From Pantoea ananatis LMG 2665 (GTDB lineage Bacteria > Pseudomonadota > Gammaproteobacteria > Enterobacterales > Enterobacteriaceae): a stretch of 64,000 nt of DNA. Positions 9,980 to 19,661 of this stretch are shown piece by piece (position 1 is the first letter of the stretch; every line of letters begins with the position of its first letter). The notes under the pieces were generated by a model. It saw only the letters and a list, made by a program, of their open reading frames with translations. It made no database searches and was not told the DNA's origin. The stretch lies in the NCBI RefSeq assembly GCF_000710035.2, contig NZ_JMJJ01000006.1, positions 1 through 64,000 on the forward strand, given 5' to 3'. Made by a program: the position numbers and the translations under genes.

Positions 9980-10510
9980 ATGACCCAGACCACCGCAGCC
10001 ATTCGCCTGCGTCCTTTTGATCTAAGCGATATTGAGGCCTTCACCGTAGCCGTTAATGACTCTTTGGATACGTTATTGCCCTGGATGAGTTGGGCGCATC
10101 CGGATTATCAGCCGGATGAAGCCGAAAGCTGGATTCGCTTTACACACTTACAACGCGCACTTAAAGAAGCAGAAGAATTTGCCATCGTGGATGCCCAGAA
10201 CCGCCTGTTAGGTGGTGCAGGCTTTCGCTTTGCTAAAAAACCGGGAGAGTTTTGCGCTTTGGGGTACTGGGTTCGCAGTGACGCGCAATGTCAGGGTGTT
10301 GCCACGCAAGCGGTAAAGCTGTTACTGGAATTTGGCTTTGCGCGCCCGGATGTACAGACAATAGAACTGCTGGCGGTTGAGAATAACTTCGCCAGCAGAC
10401 GTGTAGCGGAAAAGAGTGGCGGGCGCTTTATCGATTACCGTTATGGTTTAATTGTACTAGACAGCGGGCCGGTCAACGCGGCGATCTATCATTTCCAGCG
10501 CCCCTCATGA
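9980..10510 (+). CDS. GNAT-family N-acetyltransferase (RimJ/RimL-like)
   Basis: A 176-aa single-domain acetyltransferase. Visible features of the GNAT fold are the start IRLRPFDLSDIEAF, the central GYWVRSDAQCQGVATQAV stretch that forms the acetyl-CoA pyrophosphate loop, and the late ENNFASRRVAEKSGG segment typical of RimJ/RimL-type enzymes. Likely substrates are N-termini of proteins or small amines; the true one cannot be read from sequence. It stands alone, divergent from aroF and convergent with the next membrane gene. It follows an AAGGACG ribosome site. Confidence 0.85.
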   Translation: MTQTTAAIRLRPFDLSDIEAFTVAVNDSLDTLLPWMSWAHPDYQPDEAESWIRFTHLQRALKEAEEFAIVDAQNRLLGGAGFRFAKKPGEFCALGYWVRSDAQCQGVATQAVKLLLEFGFARPDVQTIELLAVENNFASRRVAEKSGGRFIDYRYGLIVLDSGPVNAAIYHFQRPS

Positions 10511-10528
10511 AAAGGCATGAGATCGTAC

Positions 10529-11083
10529 TCAGCGGTCGTAGGCCTCAACATAAGCGACAAGCCAGCTGTTAACGTCTATGGTTTTCCCGGTATTACGCAG
10601 AATGATAATGCCGGATTCGATCCGTACCAGTTCGAATGCGCGCATCTCTCTGTGGAAATGACAATAGCCTTTGATAAACATCCCATCGCAGGACTCCACA
10701 TCCACGCGCCGGTAAGCCACCTTACCCTCGTAGTCAAAATAGCTGAACCCGATCTCTTTTAGACTCAGCCAGGGCATATCAACCTCGACCAGGGGCACAT
10801 GCGCCGTCACCGCCGTGGACGTTTTGTTCTTACGTGCCAGTTCCTTTTTGTGTTCGCGGCCTGCCCAAACAAGGATCACGTTAGCCGCCACAAAGATAAG
10901 GGCCGGACCATACAACCCCAGCGCAAGAAAAAGGGGAAACAACACGAATCCCATGCTTACCCAGACTGCGGTCAGGCAGCGGCAAAGCCACTTATGCTTG
11001 TTGCCTTCCAGTGCATATCGGGCTGAATAGAATGAGGCGAGCGAAAATATAAAGCCGGAAACTAAAAAAACGACGTCTTTCAA
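10529..11083 (-). CDS. Membrane-anchored protein with a WYL-like C-terminal domain
   Basis: 184 aa, no gene name recognised. The N-terminal half has about three hydrophobic segments (about 2-25, 36-58 and 58-75), then a basic linker rich in Lys. The C-terminal part (about 105-180) resembles a WYL domain: IGFSYFDYEGKVAYRRVDV, a GYCH turn and a REMRAFELVRIESG stretch, in the order seen in WYL proteins. WYL domains sense nucleotides or other small ligands in transcription factors, but here no helix-turn-helix is present. The resemblance is by eye. Membrane ligand sensing is only inferred. Confidence 0.6.
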   Translation of the reverse strand: MKDVVFLVSGFIFSLASFYSARYALEGNKHKWLCRCLTAVWVSMGFVLFPLFLALGLYGPALIFVAANVILVWAGREHKKELARKNKTSTAVTAHVPLVEVDMPWLSLKEIGFSYFDYEGKVAYRRVDVESCDGMFIKGYCHFHREMRAFELVRIESGIIILRNTGKTIDVNSWLVAYVEAYDR

Positions 11084-11309
11084 AACCTGTCCTTAGGGCA
11101 ATGAGATTGAATAAGAGAATAATCGGTTGTGTCCGATGACGAGCAGATTGCGTTACGCAGCATCCCGGTGGTTGGCATGCTCAGCATCGCAAAGATACCT
11201 GTTCTGTTCCGACAGGTTTTCCTTTATGTGAGACAGCGCTTTGGTCTGGCACACTTTGCCTGCAGATGACGGCAAACATTCGGCGTAGGCATTTTGTAGG
11301 CACTGGCAT

Positions 11310-11341
11310 AAAAAAGGGGCTGGCACATTGCCAACCCCTTG
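11310..11341 (-). terminator. Terminator of the rpsP-rimM-trmD-rplS operon
   Basis: On the minus strand the hairpin GGGGTTGG / CCAGCCCC (one G-T pair) with a 7-base loop is followed by six T. It lies 38 bp past the rplS stop. The remaining 11084-11309 interval shows no convincing gene. Confidence 0.88.
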
Positions 11342-11378
11342 TTTGCTATTAACTTTTAGATGTCGCGTTAGCGATACC

Positions 11379-11768
<390 letters not shown>

Positions 11769-12530
11769 TCACTCTTCCGCATCATCGTTTTGTTGCTGGT
11801 GTTCCTGTTGGAACGCCTTAAGCAACCTTGCTTGCTCTTCAGTCAGAGCCAGGTTTTCCAGAAGTTCAGGTCTTCTTAGCCAGGTACGGCCTAGCGACTG
11901 TTTCAGGCGCCACTGGCGAATATCGGCATGGTTGCCCGACAGCAAAACTGGCGGAACGTCCATCCCTTCTAACACTTCAGGTCGGGTATAGTGCGGACAA
12001 TCCAGCAACCCGTCAGAGAACGAATCCTCATCGGCTGACGCCTGTTTGCCGAGTACTCCCGGAATGAACCGGGCAACCGCGTCAATCATCGTCATTGCTG
12101 GCAGTTCCCCGCCGCTGAGAACGTAATCACCGATTGACCATTCTTCATCAATTTCGGTCTGGATTACGCGCTCATCAATCCCTTCATAGCGACCACAGAC
12201 AAGGATGAGCTTGTCTCGTGATGCCAGTTCGCAAACGCCCTGTTGGTCAAGTTTGCGGCCCTGAGGTGAAAGATATATCACCCTGGCACCCTCTCCCGCC
12301 GCTGCTTTCGCTGCGGAGATGGCATCCCGTAAAGGTTGTACCATCATCAGCATTCCCGGTCCGCCACCATAAGGACGATCGTCCACAGTACGGTGCCGGT
12401 CGTGCGTGAAGTCACGTGGACTCCAGCTTTGAACACTGAGCAGGCCATTTTTTACTGCCCGGCCAGTTACCCCGTAATCGGTAATAGCGCGAAACATTTC
12501 TGGAAACAGGCTAATTACACCAATCCACAT
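11769..12530 (-). CDS. trmD: tRNA (guanine-N1)-methyltransferase TrmD
   Basis: SPOUT-fold enzyme that makes m1G37 in tRNAs and so prevents +1 frameshifting. The trefoil-knot SAM site segments [20 protein letters not shown] and [11 protein letters not shown] are present. I use the start [13 protein letters not shown] at 12530 rather than the frame beginning 18 codons earlier, because it matches all TrmD N-termini and gives 253 aa. It lies 35 bp after rimM in the rpsP operon. Confidence 0.97.
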   Translation of the reverse strand: MWIGVISLFPEMFRAITDYGVTGRAVKNGLLSVQSWSPRDFTHDRHRTVDDRPYGGGPGMLMMVQPLRDAISAAKAAAGEGARVIYLSPQGRKLDQQGVCELASRDKLILVCGRYEGIDERVIQTEIDEEWSIGDYVLSGGELPAMTMIDAVARFIPGVLGKQASADEDSFSDGLLDCPHYTRPEVLEGMDVPPVLLSGNHADIRQWRLKQSLGRTWLRRPELLENLALTEEQARLLKAFQQEHQQQNDDAEE

Positions 12531-12565
12531 TGTCTTCGCCGTTACGTTACCGTTTGATTCGGAGA

Positions 12566-13114
12566 TCAAAAACCAGGATCCCAATCTACTTCAATAAGGC
12601 CAGTAGAGAGATCGACTTTCTTGATAACCTGTTCATCAAGAAACGGAATTAACCGCTCCTGTACACCAAACGCATCTTTCAGGTTTGCCTTCACGACGAG
12701 AACGTCGTTCGAACCGGTTTCCATCATATCGACGACTTTACCCAGTTCGTAGCCTTCAACGTTGACTACCTTGCAACCCATCAGGTCTTTCCAGTAGTAC
12801 TCACCGTTATCCAGCGCAGGCAGCTGCGTCGAGTCGACCTGAATTTCGCAATTGGTCAACTGTGCCGCCGCATCCCGATCGTCAATGCCTTTGACTTTGA
12901 TGATCAGGTCCTGATTGTGGTGCTTCCAACCATCCAGTTCCACCTGCTGCCATTTACCGGCGCGCTGGATAAACCAGGGTTGGTAGTCAAAGATGCTTTC
13001 AGCGTCTTCAGTGGAGGAAAACACTTTGAGCCAGCCGCGAATGCCGTATGCCGCACCCATTTTCCCCAAAACAATCGGGTTAACAGGTGCCTGTGCGGCA
13101 AGTTCTCTGCTCAT
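12566..13114 (-). CDS. rimM: 16S rRNA processing / ribosome maturation factor RimM
   Basis: Assists late 30S assembly and binds ribosomal protein S19. N-terminal RimM barrel (about 12-95) and C-terminal PRC barrel (about 100-180, with YYWKDLMGC) are visible. Start chosen at 13114 ([11 protein letters not shown]), giving 182 aa like E. coli. 18 bp after rpsP. Confidence 0.97.
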   Translation of the reverse strand: MSRELAAQAPVNPIVLGKMGAAYGIRGWLKVFSSTEDAESIFDYQPWFIQRAGKWQQVELDGWKHHNQDLIIKVKGIDDRDAAAQLTNCEIQVDSTQLPALDNGEYYWKDLMGCKVVNVEGYELGKVVDMMETGSNDVLVVKANLKDAFGVQERLIPFLDEQVIKKVDLSTGLIEVDWDPGF

Positions 13115-13132
13115 GCTCACCACCGTGACAGA

Positions 13133-13381
13133 TTAAGCTGCTTTCTTTGCTTCTTTGATCAGCGCGTTAACGCGATCAGAAAGCGTTGCGCCCTGGCCAA
13201 CCCAGTGCTCGATACGATCCAGATCCAGACGCAGACCTTCTGCCTGACCAGATGCGATCGGGTTGAAGAAACCTACGCGCTCGATGAAGCGACCGTTGCG
13301 TGCATTGCGGCTGTCAGTGACGACGACCTGATAGAACGGACGCTTTTTAGCGCCGTGACGTGCCAAACGAATTGTTACCAT
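13133..13381 (-). CDS. rpsP: 30S ribosomal protein S16
   Basis: Small-subunit assembly protein, 82 aa, starting [20 protein letters not shown]. The longer open frame upstream runs through the leader hairpin and is not coding; the ATG at 13381 is preceded by an AGAGGA ribosome site. First gene of rpsP-rimM-trmD-rplS. The promoter and a strong leader hairpin lie between it and ffh. Confidence 0.98.
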   Translation of the reverse strand: MVTIRLARHGAKKRPFYQVVVTDSRNARNGRFIERVGFFNPIASGQAEGLRLDLDRIEHWVGQGATLSDRVNALIKEAKKAA

Positions 13382-13404
13382 AACATCCTCTTCAGTTAAT
13401 AAAA

Positions 13405-13438
13405 CACCCGGCCCCCATCGAGGAACGGGGTCCGGGTG
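13405..13438 (-). terminator. Hairpin with T-rich tail in the rpsP leader (possible attenuator)
   Basis: On the minus strand CACCCGGACCCC pairs with GGGGGCCGGGTG around a short loop and is followed by TTTTATT. It can terminate ffh transcripts. It also lies downstream of the apparent rpsP promoter (13458-13485) and about 24 bp before the rpsP start, so it sits inside the rpsP mRNA leader. Confidence 0.7.
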
Positions 13439-13457
13439 CTGTATAAAAAGCCCGAAA

Positions 13458-13485
13458 ATTTTACTCATTTTGGCGCAAAAAGCAA
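13458..13485 (-). promoter_or_regulatory. Putative promoter of the rpsP operon
   Basis: TTGCTT (13485-13480) and TAAAAT (13463-13458) are spaced 16 bp apart on the minus strand, within the ffh-rpsP gap and upstream of the leader hairpin. Confidence 0.6.
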
Positions 13486-13523
13486 CCTAAACCGAGTAAT
13501 CCCAGGCTTTTTTGTGGAACCCA

Positions 13524-14885
13524 TTAGCGTCCTGGGAAACCTGGCGGCATCATACCTTTCATGCCGCGCATCATTTTCGCCATTCCGCCCTTCTTCATTT
13601 TCTTCATCATCCGCTGCATGTCGTCGAACTGCTTTAATAAGCGGTTAACGTCCTGCACCTGCATGCCCGAGCCGGTAGCGATGCGGCGCTTGCGCGAACC
13701 TTTGATAATTTCTGGTTTTTCACGCTCTTTGCGTGTCATCGAATTGATGATGGCTTCCATGCGCACCAGCACTTTGTCATCCATCTGCGATTTCACGTTG
13801 TCTGGCAGTTGCCCCATGCCCGGCAGCTTGCCCATCAGGCTCGCCATGCCGCCCATGTTGCGCATCTGCTTTAACTGCTCAAGGAAGTCATTGAGATCAA
13901 AACCGTCGCCGGTTTTCAGTTTCTTCGCCAGTTTTTCCGCTTGCGCGCGGTCAACTTTACTCTCGATATCTTCAATAAGCGACAGCACGTCGCCCATGCC
14001 AAGAATACGCGAGGCAATGCGGTCAGGATAAAAGGCTTCCAGCGCATCGGTCTTCTCGCCCATCCCCATAAATTTGATCGGCTTGCCGGTGATATGGCGA
14101 ATAGACAGGGCAGCACCACCACGTGCATCGCCATCCACCTTCGTCAGAATAACCCCTGTCAGCGGCAGCGCTTCATTAAAGGCTTTGGCGGTATTCGCCG
14201 CATCCTGACCGGTCATGGCATCCACGACAAACAGGGTTTCTACCGGATTAATTGCGGCGTGAACCTGTTTAATCTCGTCCATCATCGCTTCGTCTACGTG
14301 CAGACGACCCGCGGTATCGACCAGCAATACGTCATAAAACTTGAGTTTGGCTTCACGCAGCGCGTTGTTGACGATATCAACGGGCTTCTGGCTCAGATCC
14401 GAGGGGCAAAAATCCACACCGACCTGCTGTGCCAGCGTTTCGAGCTGTTTAATCGCCGCCGGGCGATAAACGTCAGCAGATACCACCAGCACTTTTTTCT
14501 TGTGCTTTTCACGCAGAAATTTACCCAGCTTACCGACACTGGTGGTTTTACCCGCACCCTGCAGACCGGCCATCAGTACGACAGCCGGCGGCTGTGCGGC
14601 AAGATCCAGCGCGTTGTTTTCTGCGCCCATCGCCGTAACCAGTTCGTTACGGACAATTTTGATAAATTCCTGGCCCGGCGTCAGGCTTTTGTTGACGTCG
14701 TGGCCTACCGCGCTCTCTTTGACGCGATTAATGAAGTCACGCACCACCGGCAGCGCAACGTCAGCTTCCAGCAGCGCCATGCGCACTTCGCGCAGCGTAT
14801 CTTTAATGTTGTCTTCAGTCAGCCTTCCGCGGCCGCTGATATTGCGCAGAGTTTGCGACAAACGATCGGTTAAATTGTCAAACAT
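13524..14885 (-). CDS. ffh: Signal recognition particle protein Ffh
   Basis: SRP54-family GTPase that binds 4.5S RNA and signal sequences and docks with FtsY at the membrane. N domain (about 1-85), G domain with GLQGAGKTTS (about 108-117) and DTAGR, then the methionine-rich M domain (about 330-453; many Met in the RMMKKMKKGGMAKMMRG part). 453 aa, same as E. coli. Divergent from ypjD. Confidence 0.98.
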   Translation of the reverse strand: MFDNLTDRLSQTLRNISGRGRLTEDNIKDTLREVRMALLEADVALPVVRDFINRVKESAVGHDVNKSLTPGQEFIKIVRNELVTAMGAENNALDLAAQPPAVVLMAGLQGAGKTTSVGKLGKFLREKHKKKVLVVSADVYRPAAIKQLETLAQQVGVDFCPSDLSQKPVDIVNNALREAKLKFYDVLLVDTAGRLHVDEAMMDEIKQVHAAINPVETLFVVDAMTGQDAANTAKAFNEALPLTGVILTKVDGDARGGAALSIRHITGKPIKFMGMGEKTDALEAFYPDRIASRILGMGDVLSLIEDIESKVDRAQAEKLAKKLKTGDGFDLNDFLEQLKQMRNMGGMASLMGKLPGMGQLPDNVKSQMDDKVLVRMEAIINSMTRKEREKPEIIKGSRKRRIATGSGMQVQDVNRLLKQFDDMQRMMKKMKKGGMAKMMRGMKGMMPPGFPGR

Positions 14886-15074
14886 TGTCTCTCACTTAAA
14901 AAAAATCGCGAGGCACCATACCGGCAGAATGCGGCGGATTATAACACGAAGCCGAGGCGATCTCTTCACTTCCACCTCAGTTCCTCATCAATTCCACCTT
15001 AGATCGTTTGGAGCCTGCTGCGGCTGGCGCTATACTGCCCTTTTCCTTTATCTGACTGATGCCTGAAAGGAACT

Positions 15075-15872
15075 ATGTCCGTTTTCGCGATTGTGGCGCT
15101 GTTCGCCTACTCCCTGAGCCTTGCACTCATCATCCCCAGCCTGTTGAAGCGTCAAAGCGGCTGGCGCAGGTTAGCTGTGCTGTCGGCCTGTGTGGCGTTA
15201 GTCACGCACGCTGTCGCCCTGCAGCAGCGTATCTTTGCCGTTGATGGCGGGCAAAATCTCAGCCTGTTGAATATCGGCTCTCTGGTCAGCCTGCTGATTT
15301 GTGCAATCATGACCATTGTTGCCTCCCGAAATCGTGGCTGGCTACTGCTGCCAATTGTTTACAGCTTTGCATTAATTAACCTGGCCTTTGCCACTTTTGT
15401 CCCGAATGCGTTTATTACGCACCTTGAAACCACGCCCGGCATTATGATTCATATCGGGCTGTCGCTGTTTGCCTATGCAACGCTCATCATCGCGGCGTTG
15501 TACGCGTTGCAGCTTGCGTGGATTGATTACCAGCTTAAGAACAAAAAACTGGCTTTCACTCAGGACATGCCACCGCTGCTGACCATTGAACGTAAAATGT
15601 TTCACATCACCCAGGTTGGCGTTGTGTTACTGACGCTGGTGCTGTGTACCGGCCTGTTTTATATGCATGACCTGTTCAGCGCCGAAAACGTAGATAAGGC
15701 CGTGCTGTCGATTATTGCCTGGTTTGTCTACATCGTTCTGCTCTGGGGCCACTATCATGAAGGCTGGCGTGGTCGCCGCGTAGTGTGGTTTAACTGCGGC
15801 GGCGCAGCGCTGCTCACGATGGCGTACTTTGGCAGTCGCGTACTGCAACACCTGCTCATTCACAGTTCTTAA
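15075..15872 (+). CDS. ypjD: Inner membrane protein YpjD (cytochrome c assembly/CcsA-like family)
   Basis: 265 aa with about eight hydrophobic segments spread over the length, in the CcsA/CcmC-like superfamily. The family is conserved between ffh and yfjD in enterobacteria. In E. coli it has been connected with metal (magnesium/cobalt) phenotypes alongside YfjD, but its biochemical job is unclear. The ATG follows AAAGGAACT. It is 17 bp upstream of yfjD and probably forms an operon with it. Confidence 0.9.
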   Translation: MSVFAIVALFAYSLSLALIIPSLLKRQSGWRRLAVLSACVALVTHAVALQQRIFAVDGGQNLSLLNIGSLVSLLICAIMTIVASRNRGWLLLPIVYSFALINLAFATFVPNAFITHLETTPGIMIHIGLSLFAYATLIIAALYALQLAWIDYQLKNKKLAFTQDMPPLLTIERKMFHITQVGVVLLTLVLCTGLFYMHDLFSAENVDKAVLSIIAWFVYIVLLWGHYHEGWRGRRVVWFNCGGAALLTMAYFGSRVLQHLLIHSS

Positions 15873-15889
15873 TAAAAGGAAGTTTTGCG

Positions 15890-17176
15890 GTGGAACATGT
15901 TTCGACCACGACGTTGATTGTCACACTCATCATTATGGTGTTGGTTTCAGCCTATTTTTCAGGCTCTGAAACCGGCATGATGACGCTCAATCGTTATAAA
16001 CTGCGCCATCAGGCTAAACATGGCCATCGCGCAGCCCGCCGCGTCGAAAAATTGTTAAAGCGCCCGGATCGCCTCATCAGCCTGGTCCTTATCGGTAATA
16101 ACCTGGTCAATATTCTGGCGTCCGCCATTGGTACTATCGTAGGGATGCGTTTGTATGGCGATGCCGGTGTCGCGATCGCGACCGGTATCCTGACATTTGT
16201 TGTACTGGTGTTTGCAGAAGTGCTGCCCAAAACGGTTGCTGCACTTTATCCAGAAAAAGTCGCTTACCCCAGTAGCTTTCTGCTCGGTCCGCTGCAATAC
16301 ATCATGCTGCCCCTGGTGTGGTTGCTTAACACCATTACCCGACTGCTGATGCGACTGGTGGGCATCCGGGCGGATGGTGCGATCAGTTCAGCACTCAGTA
16401 AAGAAGAGTTGCGTACCATCGTTTACGAATCGCGTACGCACATGTCGCGCCGCAATCAGGATATGTTGTTATCTGTACTGGACCTTGAAAAGGTCAGTGT
16501 GGACGACATTATGGTGCCGCGTAACGAGATTGTTGGTATTAACATCAACGATGACTGGAAATCAGTCATCCGTCAGTTAAGCCATTCACCGCACGGTCGC
16601 ATTGTCCTGTTCCGTGATTCGCTGGATGATTGTGTAGGGATGCTGCGGGTGCGCGAAGCCTGGCGCATGATGACCGAGAAAAAAGAGTTTACGAAAGAGA
16701 TGCTGCTGCGTGCCGCCGATGAGATCTACTACATTCCCGAAGGCACGCCGCTCAACGTTCAGTTGGTGAAATTTCAGCGCAACAAGAAAAAGACCGGTCT
16801 GGTCGTGGATGAGTACGGCGATATCAAAGGCCTGATTTCGATAGAGGACATTCTGGAGGAGATTGTGGGTGATTTCACGACCTCAATGTCTCCGTCGCTG
16901 GCTGAAGAAGTGATGCCGCAAAATGATGGCTCCGTGCTGATTGAAGGTAGCGCGAATATTCGTGAGATCAATAAAGCCTTCAACTGGCAACTGCCTGAGC
17001 AGGAAGCGCGTACCATCAACGGTATGTTACTGGAAGCACTGGAAGAGATTCCAACAGTGAACACGCGCGTTCAGGTGAATCACTATGATGTTGATATTCT
17101 GGATGTGCAGGACAATATGATTAAGCAGGTTCGCATCACACCACAGACACCGCTCAAGCAATCCGTAGGATCCTGA
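15890..17176 (+). CDS. yfjD: CNNM/CorC-type membrane transporter-like protein YfjD (CorB)
   Basis: 428 aa. An N-terminal DUF21/CNNM transmembrane domain (about 1-190) starts with hydrophobic segments and SAYFSGSETGMMTLNRYKLR. Then follow a pair of CBS domains (about 200-335) and a C-terminal CorC_HlyC domain (about 345-420). Relatives are implicated in magnesium or cobalt efflux. I take a GTG start at 15890, placed 9 bp after AAGGA. The protein matches E. coli YfjD along its length; the transported ion is from family knowledge only. Confidence 0.92.
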   Translation: MEHVSTTTLIVTLIIMVLVSAYFSGSETGMMTLNRYKLRHQAKHGHRAARRVEKLLKRPDRLISLVLIGNNLVNILASAIGTIVGMRLYGDAGVAIATGILTFVVLVFAEVLPKTVAALYPEKVAYPSSFLLGPLQYIMLPLVWLLNTITRLLMRLVGIRADGAISSALSKEELRTIVYESRTHMSRRNQDMLLSVLDLEKVSVDDIMVPRNEIVGININDDWKSVIRQLSHSPHGRIVLFRDSLDDCVGMLRVREAWRMMTEKKEFTKEMLLRAADEIYYIPEGTPLNVQLVKFQRNKKKTGLVVDEYGDIKGLISIEDILEEIVGDFTTSMSPSLAEEVMPQNDGSVLIEGSANIREINKAFNWQLPEQEARTINGMLLEALEEIPTVNTRVQVNHYDVDILDVQDNMIKQVRITPQTPLKQSVGS

Positions 17177-17183
17177 TGCTCAT

Positions 17184-17234
17184 AAAAAACTGCACCTTAC
17201 TCAGTTGGGTGTCCAACTTTTTGGGTGCAGTTCA
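17184..17234. repeat. Nested palindrome resembling an IS3-family terminal inverted repeat
   Basis: CTGCACC (17190-17196) pairs with GGTGCAG (17224-17230), and an inner AGTTGG-GTGT-CCAACT forms a second stem. Read on the minus strand it gives CTGCACCCAAAAAGTTGGAC, which looks like an IS3-family (IS150-like) end. It may be an IS remnant, a tiny palindromic element, or only a terminator for yfjD. Confidence 0.4.
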
Positions 17235-17306
17235 TTGCAAGGCAGTTTCTATCGCCAGACCCGCAGGTATTTGAAAAGCCCGCCGTCGTCATGCAGGCGC
17301 TGTTAT

Positions 17307-17335
17307 AAAAAAACGCCGCTCATGTGCGGCGTTTT
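17307..17335 (-). terminator. Terminator of luxS
   Basis: Minus-strand hairpin ACGCCGC-ACATGA-GCGGCGT followed by seven T, about 25 bp past the luxS stop. Confidence 0.88.
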
Positions 17336-17358
17336 ACTGTCCGGACTAACCTAACTGA

Positions 17359-17874
17359 CTAGATGTGCAGCTCTTTCAGTTTTTCGGCAGGCAGTTTCAG
17401 ATCGTCATTGTGGTTAACACCGATCTCCTGCGCCAGCACGTTGCGGGCAATTTGCTGAGCTTCATCCAGAGAATGCAGTTTATAGCTGCCACACTGATAT
17501 TCGTTCAGCTCTGGAATCTGGTTCTGATCTTTCACCTTCAGCACGTCTTCCATCGCGCCTTTCCAGGCTTGTGCCACACGTTGCTCGTCTGGTGTACCAA
17601 TCAGGCTCATGTAGAAGCCTGTGCGGCAACCCATAGGTGAAATATCAACAATCTCTACGCCGTTACCGTTGAGATGGTTACGCATAAAGCCCGCAAACAA
17701 ATGCTCAAGCGTGTGGATCCCACGTTCAGTCAGAATGTCGATATTGGGGCGACAAAAACGCAGGTCAAAAACAGTAATCGTATCGCCATGGGGAGTCTTC
17801 ATGGTTTTTGCTACACGCACTGCGGGCGCGGCCATGATGGTGTGATCAACAGTAAAACTATCCAGTAATGGCAT
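17359..17874 (-). CDS. luxS: S-ribosylhomocysteine lyase LuxS
   Basis: Cleaves S-ribosylhomocysteine to homocysteine and DPD, the precursor of autoinducer-2, in the activated methyl cycle. The metal site [10 protein letters not shown], the GCRTGFY catalytic cysteine and the YQCGSY cysteine ligand are all present. 171 aa, full length. Divergent from the micA sRNA and next to gshA, as in E. coli. Confidence 0.98.
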   Translation of the reverse strand: MPLLDSFTVDHTIMAAPAVRVAKTMKTPHGDTITVFDLRFCRPNIDILTERGIHTLEHLFAGFMRNHLNGNGVEIVDISPMGCRTGFYMSLIGTPDEQRVAQAWKGAMEDVLKVKDQNQIPELNEYQCGSYKLHSLDEAQQIARNVLAQEIGVNHNDDLKLPAEKLKELHI

Positions 17875-17911
17875 ACGTCACCTCTTGGTCTGAAAAATTT
17901 TTTGAGAACGA

Positions 17912-17940
17912 TGAAACTTTTCCGATCGCCCAGCGTCTGA
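17912..17940 (+). promoter_or_regulatory. Sigma-E promoter of micA
   Basis: GAAACTT followed after 16 bp by TCTGA matches the RpoE promoter pattern (GGAACTT / TCTNA), and ends 6 bp before the first base of MicA. Confidence 0.8.
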
Positions 17941-17946
17941 ATATAT

Positions 17947-18020
17947 GAAAGACGCGCATTTGTTATCATCCATCCCTGACAACAGAGATGTTAATTTGGC
18001 CACATTGATGTGGCCTTTTT
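17947..18020 (+). ncRNA. micA: Small regulatory RNA MicA
   Basis: A 74-nt Hfq-dependent sRNA in the luxS-gshA gap, the same place as in E. coli. It starts GAAAGACGCGCATTTGTTAT, which is the conserved ompA-pairing end, and finishes with a perfect terminator hairpin GGCCACAT/ATGTGGCC plus T run. A sigma-E promoter precedes it. In E. coli it represses ompA and other outer membrane mRNAs under envelope stress. Not protein coding. Confidence 0.93.
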
Positions 18021-18025
18021 CTTTT

Positions 18026-19588
18026 CTACCCTTCCCGGCCAGCCAGATAGGTTTCAAAATCTAACGTATCATTCGCTTCAAGCTGCTGCTGCGCGGCAAC
18101 GGACGCCTGTGCCTGACGCGCAAAGTCTTCCGGCTTGAGCACTTCCAGTGGCTCGTTAACCAGCAACTGCTGATACTGCTCTGCCAGAGCGATGCCCGTT
18201 CCCGTCACGCCGCTTTCTTTCATGGCTTTAAGAATACGCGCCGAATAGGTTAGCTCAGGATCGTCGAAGGATGCTACCAGTTCGTCACAGACTTGCTGAT
18301 ATTCTGTTGTGCCTTGATTGCTGTCCAGCGCTTCCGCAACGCGGCGCAAATCAGCAAACAGTGTCTTGCCGACCTCGACCAGTGAATACTCTGCTTCACC
18401 GCAGCCGACTGCAATTTTCAGATCGGGTTTGCGCCCTTCCAGCACCACGCGATTCCAGTTCTGCCGACTGCACTGCAATTCATCAGAACTCATCTCTGGC
18501 GCATCTGCCAGCGTGCACCAAATCAGGAACAGATCCAGGAACCGCACCTGGTTTTCATCCACCCCGATGGGCGAGAAAGGGTTAATGTCCATTGAGCGCA
18601 CTTCGATGTACTCGATGCCGCCACGTTGCAGGGCATCGGAAGGCGCTTCACCGGATCGGGTAACGCGCTTGGGACGAATCGGCGCATAGAGCTCATTCTC
18701 AATCTGCAGGACGTTAGTGTTCAGCTGCAACCAGTTTCCGTCTGCATCCCGCGTGCCCATCTTCACGAAGTCTTCAGAAGGCGTTTTAATCGCTTTTTTC
18801 AGGGCGCTGACATAACCCTCAAGAGAGTTAAAGGTAATACCCAGCGAGCTCTGCGACTTATTGGTATAGCCCAGGTCACTCAGACGCAGCGAAGTGGCAT
18901 AGGGGAGCCAGAGCGTACCTTTATTATCGGTATCAAACGGCAGCGCGCTTTCTCTGCCCTGCAGGAAACTGGAACAAATTGCGGGCGATGCGCCAAACAG
19001 ATAAGGGATGATCCAGCCAAAACGATAGTAGTTGCGGATCAGCCGCAGATAACCGGCAGATATGGTTTCTTTACCGCTTTCATAATCTTTTACGTCCGCC
19101 CAGGCCTGCCAGAAGGACAACGGCAGCGAGAAGTTGTAATGGATACCGGAGATGGTTTGCATCAACGCACCATAGCGGTTCTTTAATCCCTGACGGTAAA
19201 GGGTTTTCATACGACCGATATTGGATTTGCCGTATTGTGCCAGCGTAATTTTATCCGCATCTTCAATCAGGCAAGGCATGCTGAAAGGCCACATGCGCTC
19301 TTCACCGAGTTCGCGGGCAACATGACGATGAACGTCACGCAAAAACGCCAGCATGTGATCGATGCTGTGATCAACCGGGGTAATAAACTCCAGCAGCGTT
19401 TCAGCAAAGTCGGTGGTGATCCAGTCATGCTTAAGCGCCGACCCCAGTGACTCTGGATGCGCGGTCGTCGCAAGATGACCATCTGGCTGCACACGCAGCG
19501 TTTCACGTTCAATGCCACGGCCAATGCCTTTAAGTGCATCAGGATGCGCTTCCAGCCAGGATAACGCTTTTGATACGTCGGGGATCAC
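18026..19588 (-). CDS. gshA: Glutamate-cysteine ligase GshA
   Basis: Makes gamma-glutamylcysteine, the first step of glutathione synthesis. The protein aligns throughout with E. coli GshA: ERETLRV, the [11 protein letters not shown] stretch and [16 protein letters not shown] are visible. I start it at the GTG at 19588 ([12 protein letters not shown]), because GGGAGG stands 5 bp upstream and the resulting 520 aa fits the family; E. coli also uses a rare start here. The ATG 14 codons earlier lacks support. The 3' end faces micA. Confidence 0.95.
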   Translation of the reverse strand: MIPDVSKALSWLEAHPDALKGIGRGIERETLRVQPDGHLATTAHPESLGSALKHDWITTDFAETLLEFITPVDHSIDHMLAFLRDVHRHVARELGEERMWPFSMPCLIEDADKITLAQYGKSNIGRMKTLYRQGLKNRYGALMQTISGIHYNFSLPLSFWQAWADVKDYESGKETISAGYLRLIRNYYRFGWIIPYLFGASPAICSSFLQGRESALPFDTDNKGTLWLPYATSLRLSDLGYTNKSQSSLGITFNSLEGYVSALKKAIKTPSEDFVKMGTRDADGNWLQLNTNVLQIENELYAPIRPKRVTRSGEAPSDALQRGGIEYIEVRSMDINPFSPIGVDENQVRFLDLFLIWCTLADAPEMSSDELQCSRQNWNRVVLEGRKPDLKIAVGCGEAEYSLVEVGKTLFADLRRVAEALDSNQGTTEYQQVCDELVASFDDPELTYSARILKAMKESGVTGTGIALAEQYQQLLVNEPLEVLKPEDFARQAQASVAAQQQLEANDTLDFETYLAGREG

Positions 19589-19661
19589 ATTAACCTCCCG
19601 CTGTGTGAATAATTTATTTTTGTTCAGCATAGTGTTAACCCTAGCCCCGAATCAGTACGAA

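Noticed and set aside
13941..14873. 310-codon frame antisense to ffh
   Set aside because: Shadow frame, no recognisable domains, opposite essential ffh.
19589..19630. Upstream ATG for gshA giving 534 aa
   Set aside because: The GTG at 19588 has a perfect GGGAGG site 5 bp upstream and matches the family N-terminus.
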